Of a stretch of 64,000 nt of DNA, positions 59,792 through 64,000 are shown piece after piece. Every line of letters starts with the position of its first letter. Position 1 is the first letter of the stretch. The translations under genes were made by a program, and so were the position numbers. A model generated the notes under the pieces. That model worked only from the letters and a program-made list of their open reading frames with translations. It was not told the DNA's origin and did not search any database. The DNA comes from Actinacidiphila sp965342175 (lineage in GTDB: Bacteria; Actinomycetota; Actinomycetes; Streptomycetales; Streptomycetaceae), in NCBI RefSeq assembly GCF_965342175.1, contig NZ_CBDRBL010000008.1:62001-126000 (forward strand), in the 5' to 3' direction.

Positions 59792-61195
59792 GTGGACGGG
59801 ACCGGCGGTAGCCCGGGCCGCGGCGACGAAAGTGCCGTGCCCGAGTCCTTGGCTGCGCCGGAGGCGTCCGCCCACGGCGAGTCGCTGGACCGTCCGCTGC
59901 CCGAGGGCGTACGGCACCGCGTGGTCGCCCTCGCGGCGGAGGCGTTCGGCGGGCTGACCCCGGCCGAGCTGCCCGCGGTGCTGCGCCCGTACGCCCGGTT
60001 CACGCCGAGCCGCCGCGCCAAGTTCGCCGCGACCGCGCTGGCCACGGCGCTGGAGGGCGATCCGGCCTTCCGGCAGCGGGTGGGCGCCCGGCTGCGCGAG
60101 TCCGAGCCGCAGCTGTGCGAGGTGCTGGACGCCGGCGCCCCGCCCCCGGCGGTCGACCCGCTGGACGTGGCGGCCGCCGCGTACCTGCTGCGTCCCGCGG
60201 GCTGGGCCAAGCTGGTGGCCGCGGCGGGCGAGGAGGCCCAGCGGGTCAGCGCCGAACGGGCGGGCGAGGAGGCGCAGCGCGAGCTGCGCCAACTGAAGGC
60301 GGAGCTGGACGAGGCCAGGGCCCAGGGCCGTACCGAGGCGCTGCGGCTGCGTACCGAGCTGGAGGCGGCCCGCAAGGAGGCCGAGTCGCTGCAGCGCAAG
60401 CTGCGCAGCGCGGCGAGCGACGTCAAGCGGGCCGAGGCCGCGCTGCGCAAAGTCGAGGCCGAACTGGACGAGACGCGCGCGGCCGCTGCCGCGGAGAAGG
60501 CGACGGCGGACGGCGAGGCGCGCCGGCTGAGGGCCCGGCTGGCCGAGGCCGAGCAGGCCGTGGAGTCCTCCCGGCGGGCGGCGCGGGAGGGCCGCAGCGC
60601 GGAGGAGATGCGTTTGCGGCTGCTGCTGGACACCGTGCTCGACGCCGCCTCAGGGCTGCGCCGGGAACTGGCGCTGCCGCCGCGCGACACCCTGGGCGCC
60701 CGCCCCGCGGACAGCGTGGACGCGGTGAAGCCGGGGGCGATCAGTCCGAAGGACATCGCGCGGCGCGCCCTGTCCGAGGACGACCCGGCGCTGCTGGACC
60801 AGTTGCTCGCGTTGCCCCAGTCCCATCTGGTGGTCGACGGCTACAACGTGACCAAGACGGGTTATCCGGCGCTGCCGTTGGAGAAGCAGCGGCTGCGGCT
60901 GCTGGGCGGCCTGGCGGTGCTGGCGGCGCAGAGCGGCTCCGAGGTCACCTGCGTCTTCGACGGGGCGGATCTGGACGCCCCGGTGCTGCTGGCGCCGCCG
61001 CGCGGGGTGCGGGTGCTGTTCAGCAAGTCCGGTGAGACGGCGGACGAGTTGATCCGCCGTCTGGTTCGGGCGGAACCTCCCGGTCGTCCGATTGTGGTGG
61101 TTTCCTCCGATCGCGAAGTTGCTGATGGTGTGGCCCGGGCCGGCGCCCGCCCGGTCGCGTCCAGGCTGCTGCTGAAGCGACTTGCCCGGGTGTGA
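59792..61195 (+). CDS. NYN/YacP-type nuclease-domain protein with central coiled coil
   Basis: A 467-residue protein in three parts. Residues 35-145 are a helical domain (YARFTPSRRAKFAATALATA). Residues 150-285 form a long coiled coil rich in Glu/Arg/Ala. Residues 325-467 form a NYN (PIN-like) domain: HLVVDGYNVTKTGYPALPL with its first Asp, TCVFDGADLDAPV, VLFSKSGETADELIRRLV and VVVSSDREVADGVARAG, which hold the metal-binding acids. NYN domains cut RNA, so it is probably an RNA-processing or decay factor. GTG 59792 has GGGAG about ten bases upstream. No start further in is better. Confidence 0.88.
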   Translation: MDGTGGSPGRGDESAVPESLAAPEASAHGESLDRPLPEGVRHRVVALAAEAFGGLTPAELPAVLRPYARFTPSRRAKFAATALATALEGDPAFRQRVGARLRESEPQLCEVLDAGAPPPAVDPLDVAAAAYLLRPAGWAKLVAAAGEEAQRVSAERAGEEAQRELRQLKAELDEARAQGRTEALRLRTELEAARKEAESLQRKLRSAASDVKRAEAALRKVEAELDETRAAAAAEKATADGEARRLRARLAEAEQAVESSRRAAREGRSAEEMRLRLLLDTVLDAASGLRRELALPPRDTLGARPADSVDAVKPGAISPKDIARRALSEDDPALLDQLLALPQSHLVVDGYNVTKTGYPALPLEKQRLRLLGGLAVLAAQSGSEVTCVFDGADLDAPVLLAPPRGVRVLFSKSGETADELIRRLVRAEPPGRPIVVVSSDREVADGVARAGARPVASRLLLKRLARV

Positions 61196-61316
61196 CCTGG
61201 AGCACATCCGTGGAGTGTGTGGGGCGCCGCCCGTGGACTCAGCGTCAACTTCTCATCACTGCATGTGCGATGTGCGTAAAGAAAACGCAGCCGAGCGACT
61301 TTTTTCCTTCAGGGAT
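61196..61316. other. Intergenic, AT-richer stretch upstream of the NlpC promoter
   Basis: No gene. The stretch around 61255-61310 is unusually AT-rich for this genome (GTAAAGAAAAC and a TTTTTT run at 61299-61305), as often seen upstream of strong promoters. Confidence 0.4.
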
Positions 61317-61346
61317 TTGATCCGATCACAAGATGGTCACTAGGGT
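61317..61346 (+). promoter_or_regulatory. Sigma-70-like promoter of the first NlpC/P60 gene
   Basis: TTGATC (61317-61322), an 18-base spacer and TAGGGT (61341-61346). Transcription should start near 61353, leaving a structured leader of about 158 bases before the GTG at 61511, including a GGGAAC/GTTCCC hairpin (about 61454-61468). Confidence 0.6.
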
Positions 61347-61510
61347 CATGGCTCGAACCTCTGCCCAGTCGGTCATCCATCCCGGATGGCGGCGGAGGTC
61401 CCGCCGATCTGATGTGCCGCGCGTAGACGGGGGTCGCCGGCGCTCGGAGCCGGGGAACTCTGTTCCCGATGCAAGCGGCAGGCGGCTGGAGGAAGAAGGA
61501 GCTCGCCCGA

Positions 61511-62536
61511 GTGGCGTCCCACCGTCGTTCCAAGCAGGCCAGTCGCACACGTGTCACCGTGCTCACCGCGACCGCCGCAGCAGCCGTCGCCCTGTCCTCG
61601 CAGGCCGCCCAGGCCGCTCCCGCCAAGCCGTCCGTGAAGAGCGTCAAGGCCCAGGTCGACGCCCTCTACGAGCAGGCCGAGCAGGCGACCGAGAAGTTCA
61701 ACGGCGCCAAGGAGAAGCAGGAGAAGCTCCAGAAGCAGGTCGAGAACCTGCAGGACGAGGTGGCCCGCGAGCAGTCCGAGCTCAACGACCTCCAGGACGA
61801 CCTCGGCACCCTGGCCAGCGCCCAGTACCGCAGCGGCGGCATCGACCCGTCGCTGCAGCTCTTCCTCTCCTCCGACCCGGAGAGCTTCCTCGAGCAGGCG
61901 TCCGCTCTCGACCAGCTGAGCACCAAGCAGACCGAGGCGCTCAAGCAGATCGCGGAGAAGAAGCGCACCCTCAACCAGCAGAAGGCGGAGGCGGCGGGCA
62001 AGCTCGCCGAGCTCGACGAGACCCGCGCCGAACTGGGCAAGAAGAAGAAGGAAGTCCAGGCGAAGCTCGCCAAGGCGCGGCAGCTGCTCAACACGCTGAC
62101 CGCAGCCCAGCGCGCGGCCCTGGCCGCAGCTGAGAACCGCGCCAACCGCGCCAGCCAGCGGGTGGACCTGGGCAACGACGCGCCGGCCTCGGGGCTGGCC
62201 GCCGCGGCTCTCGCCGCCGCCAGGACCAAGCTGGGCGCGCCCTACGTCTACGGCGCCACCGGCCCGAGCTCCTACGACTGCTCCGGCCTCACCTCCTGGG
62301 CCTACGCGCAGGCGGGAGCGTCCATACCGCGCACCTCCCAGTCCCAGGCCTACGCCGGCACGCGCCTGTCGATGAGCCAGCTCAAGCCGGGCGACCTCGT
62401 CATCTTCTACGGCGACCTGCACCACGTGGGCCTCTACGCGGGCAACGGCCAGGTGCTGCACGCGCCGCGCACCGGCACGGTCGTGCGTTTCGAGTCCATC
62501 AACAACATGCCGTTCCAGTTCGGCGTCCGCATCTGA
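61511..62536 (+). CDS. Secreted NlpC/P60 peptidoglycan endopeptidase (first of two)
   Basis: A 341-residue exported hydrolase. The signal peptide spans about residues 1-38 (basic start, VTVLTATAAAAVALSS, cleavage after AQAA). A coiled-coil region of about 190 residues follows (KSVKAQVDALYEQAEQATEK and EVAREQSELNDLQDDLGTLA), as in RipA-like proteins. The C-terminal NlpC/P60 domain has the catalytic Cys in SSYDCSGLTSWAYAQAG (near 258), the His in GDLHHVGLYAGNG (near 307) and QVLHAPRTG. It cleaves stem peptides in the wall during growth or cell separation. GTG 61511 has AAGGAG ten bases upstream. Confidence 0.94.
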   Translation: MASHRRSKQASRTRVTVLTATAAAAVALSSQAAQAAPAKPSVKSVKAQVDALYEQAEQATEKFNGAKEKQEKLQKQVENLQDEVAREQSELNDLQDDLGTLASAQYRSGGIDPSLQLFLSSDPESFLEQASALDQLSTKQTEALKQIAEKKRTLNQQKAEAAGKLAELDETRAELGKKKKEVQAKLAKARQLLNTLTAAQRAALAAAENRANRASQRVDLGNDAPASGLAAAALAAARTKLGAPYVYGATGPSSYDCSGLTSWAYAQAGASIPRTSQSQAYAGTRLSMSQLKPGDLVIFYGDLHHVGLYAGNGQVLHAPRTGTVVRFESINNMPFQFGVRI

Positions 62537-62651
62537 GAACCGGCGGGGGCGGCGGCGCCCGTTGAACCTATCGGGTGATCGCGTACGGTGACGGTCCGGC
62601 GATGACCTGCGCAAGCGGGGCGCCGTCCGACCGCACGGAGGCACCAGGTCT

Positions 62652-62681
62652 TTGAACTGTCCGCGTCCGGCTGACTACTGT
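62652..62681 (+). promoter_or_regulatory. Promoter of the second NlpC/P60 gene, leaderless
   Basis: TTGAAC (62652-62657), an 18-base spacer and TACTGT (62676-62681), eight bases before the GTG at 62690. No ribosome binding site is present. Confidence 0.65.
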
Positions 62682-62689
62682 CAGCCGAC

Positions 62690-63745
62690 GTGCCATCCCA
62701 TCGACGCATCCCGCAGCCCGGCAGGGCCCCGCGCACCTCAAGGGCCACAGCCCTGACGGCGGCGGCCACCGCCGCCGCCGCGATGGCGGGCGCGGCCACC
62801 ACCGCGCAGACGGCCGCCGCCGACCCGGCGGACCCCTCCGTCGACGTCGCGGCCCGCATCGACCACCTCTACACCCAGGCCGAGCGGGCCACCGAGCAGT
62901 TCAACGCCGCCCGCGAGAACACCCTGCGGCTGCGGCGCGAGGTCGAGGCGCTCCAGGACCGGGCCGCGCGCGGGCAGGAGCGGGTCAACCGGATCCGCGA
63001 CGACCTCGGCACGCTGGCGGGGGCCCAGTACCGCGGCGGGGGAGTCGACCCCACCCTCGCCCTGCTGCTCTCGCCCGATCCCGCGAGCTATCTCGACCGG
63101 GCCGCCACCCTCGACCGGATCAGCAGCCGCGGCAACGCGCGCCTCGGCGAACTCCGCACCGCCCAGCGCTTCCTGGACCAGGAACGCTCCCGGGCCGCCG
63201 ATCGCCTCGGCGAGCTCGAGCGAGCCCGCGCCGGCCTCACCGCCCGCAAGAAGGCCGTGCAACGCAAGCTGATGGCGGCCGCGCGCCTGGTCAACTCGCT
63301 GCCCCCCGAGGAACGGGCCCGGCTCGCGAGCCGCCTGCAGGACCGCGCCTCCCGCTCCGGTCGCACCATCGACATCCCCGACCTCGGTCCGCTGTCCGTA
63401 CGCGCCGCGACGGCCGTCGCCGCCGCGCGCTCCGCCGTCGGCGCCCCCTACGTGTGGGGTGCCACCGGTCCCGGCTCCTTCGACTGCTCCGGGCTGATGG
63501 TCTGGGCGTACCGCCAGGCCGGTGTGGGCCTGCCCCGCACCTCCCAGGCCCAGCTGAACGCCGGACGGCACGTGCCGCTCAGCCAGGCCCGCCCCGGTGA
63601 CCTCGTCCTCTACCGCGGCGACGCCAGCCACGTCGCCATGTACGTCGGCGGCGGCCGGGTCATCCACGCCCCCTACCCCGGTGCCCGGGTGCGCTACGAC
63701 CCCGTGGCCATGCTTCCGATCTCGGCGGTGACCCGGCCCACATGA
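62690..63745 (+). CDS. Secreted NlpC/P60 peptidoglycan endopeptidase (second, paralogous)
   Basis: A 351-residue paralogue of the gene before it, with the same plan: signal peptide to about residue 45 (TALTAAATAAAAMAGAATTA), helical coiled region sharing IRDDLGTLAGAQYRGGGVDP, then the NlpC/P60 domain. The catalytic Cys is in GSFDCSGLMVWAYRQAG (near 267), the His in DASHVAMYVGGG (near 318) and RVIHAPYPG. Lysines of the first copy are largely replaced by Arg, pointing to an old duplication with drift toward higher GC. GTG 62690 is fixed by the promoter eight bases upstream. Confidence 0.94.
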   Translation: MPSHRRIPQPGRAPRTSRATALTAAATAAAAMAGAATTAQTAAADPADPSVDVAARIDHLYTQAERATEQFNAARENTLRLRREVEALQDRAARGQERVNRIRDDLGTLAGAQYRGGGVDPTLALLLSPDPASYLDRAATLDRISSRGNARLGELRTAQRFLDQERSRAADRLGELERARAGLTARKKAVQRKLMAAARLVNSLPPEERARLASRLQDRASRSGRTIDIPDLGPLSVRAATAVAAARSAVGAPYVWGATGPGSFDCSGLMVWAYRQAGVGLPRTSQAQLNAGRHVPLSQARPGDLVLYRGDASHVAMYVGGGRVIHAPYPGARVRYDPVAMLPISAVTRPT

Positions 63746-63776
63746 CCGCCGCGGCCGGCCCCGTACGATCGGCGGC

Positions 63777-64000
63777 GTGGCCCCTTTCCGCTCGACGACC
63801 CGCGCCGTGGCCGCCGCGCTGTGCGGCGCGGCGGTGCTTCTCGCGGGCTGCGGGCCCGCGGGCGGAGGAGCGGCGGAGCACGAGCCCCCTGGTGACCGGG
63901 TCGTCCGGGGCCTGCTGGAGCGGCGGGCCGACGCGGTTCTGCGCCATGACGAGAAGGCGTACCTGGCCGATGTGACGCCGGCCCGGCGGGCCGCCGAGCG
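63777..64000 (+). CDS. Putative lipoprotein (3' end outside window)
   Basis: The first 74 residues of a protein beginning VAPFRSTTRAVAAALCG. The hydrophobic stretch AAVLLAGCG contains a lipobox (LLAGC, Cys about 23), so it should be a secreted lipoprotein. A Gly/Glu/Pro spacer follows, then a helical start (RVVRGLLERRADAVLRHD). TACGAT at 63764-63769, seven bases before the GTG, suggests a leaderless mRNA. It may belong with the NlpC genes functionally, but no domain can be named from this fragment. Confidence 0.7.
   Translation, partial: MAPFRSTTRAVAAALCGAAVLLAGCGPAGGGAAEHEPPGDRVVRGLLERRADAVLRHDEKAYLADVTPARRAAE

Noticed and set aside
59336..60292. Upstream extension of the rhomboid frame to 578 residues
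   Set aside because: The extra N-terminal part overlaps the NYN and zinc-ribbon genes on the other strand and has no protein character. ATG 59335 gives a standard rhomboid length.
61353..61510. c-di-AMP (ydaO) riboswitch in the leader of the first NlpC gene
   Set aside because: A GAGCCGGGGAAC stretch recalls part of the motif, but the GGGTGAAT core and the CCGAACCCGTCAGCTAACC end are not found. A covariance-model search would decide.
1..64000. CRISPR arrays, tRNA or rRNA genes, prophage or integrative-element attachment sites
   Set aside because: No regularly spaced direct repeats, no cloverleaf or rRNA-like stretches, and no integrase were seen while reading through the window. A tRNAscan or repeat search would confirm.

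Overview
The window is a piece of a high-GC actinobacterial chromosome, almost certainly Streptomyces. The third codon position is overwhelmingly G/C and GTG starts are common. Many genes sit directly behind TAnnnT -10 boxes without a ribosome binding site. Several recognised genes (GlnR-controlled glnA, DUF574 methyltransferase, NsdA-like regulator, cta/qcr respiratory cluster, two NlpC/P60 proteins) are typical of the genus. From memory, the order resembles the S. coelicolor chromosome from just before glnA (SCO2198) down to the qcrCAB region (SCO2148-2150) and beyond. This is core chromosome, not a mobile island.

Layout. 0-6.5 kb: end of an aromatic-catabolism-type isomerase, an oxidoreductase, an IS200/IS605 transposase relic, uppP, a CorA-type transporter, a possibly frameshifted 2Fe-2S protein and a DUF574 methyltransferase. 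6.7-12 kb: glnA with a textbook GlnR operator, then lipA and lipB. 12-18.7 kb: an NsdA-like regulator and assorted single genes. 18.8-24 kb: sucB (E2), lpdA (E3) and pepA. The lipA/lipB pair next door makes and attaches the lipoyl groups that sucB needs. 24-28.3 kb: cobalamin nucleotide-loop assembly (cobS, cobT and an MBL-CobU fusion) with a membrane protein between. 28.3-32.5 kb: HtrA-like lipoprotein protease, a methyltransferase with no obvious start codon, DUF3043, pspA-pspAA. 32.7-38.2 kb: two-component system and an orphan RND pump. 38.2-40.8 kb: a broken GNAT gene, nadA behind a triple palindrome, and the Fe-S carrier gene erpA.

40.8-45.4 kb: two proteins of unknown function, a PfkB/adenosine-kinase-like gene, and a cysteine desulfurase-TusA fusion whose C-terminus seems to have lost its stop. 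45.6-54.9 kb: the aerobic respiratory cluster ctaC-ctaD-ctaF ... ctaE-qcrC-qcrA-qcrB, whose cytochrome oxidase and bc1 subunits form a supercomplex in actinobacteria. It is interrupted by an L,D-transpeptidase and a pseudo-receiver gene. 55-58.3 kb: trpD, then a SAM-IV-type riboswitch with a tiny Met-rich reading frame ahead of a class-V aminotransferase. 58.3-64 kb: an Lrp ligand-binding protein, a rhomboid protease, a zinc-ribbon protein, a NYN-domain protein, two tandem NlpC/P60 peptidases and the start of a lipoprotein gene.

The most interesting points are: the SAM riboswitch/short ORF/hidden Shine-Dalgarno arrangement, the repeated palindrome over the nadA promoter, the structured element with a U-tract upstream of the desulfurase gene, the MBL-CobU fusion, and a series of freshly broken genes. 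No tRNA, rRNA, CRISPR array or intact insertion sequence was seen. No wholly new multi-gene system was recognised.
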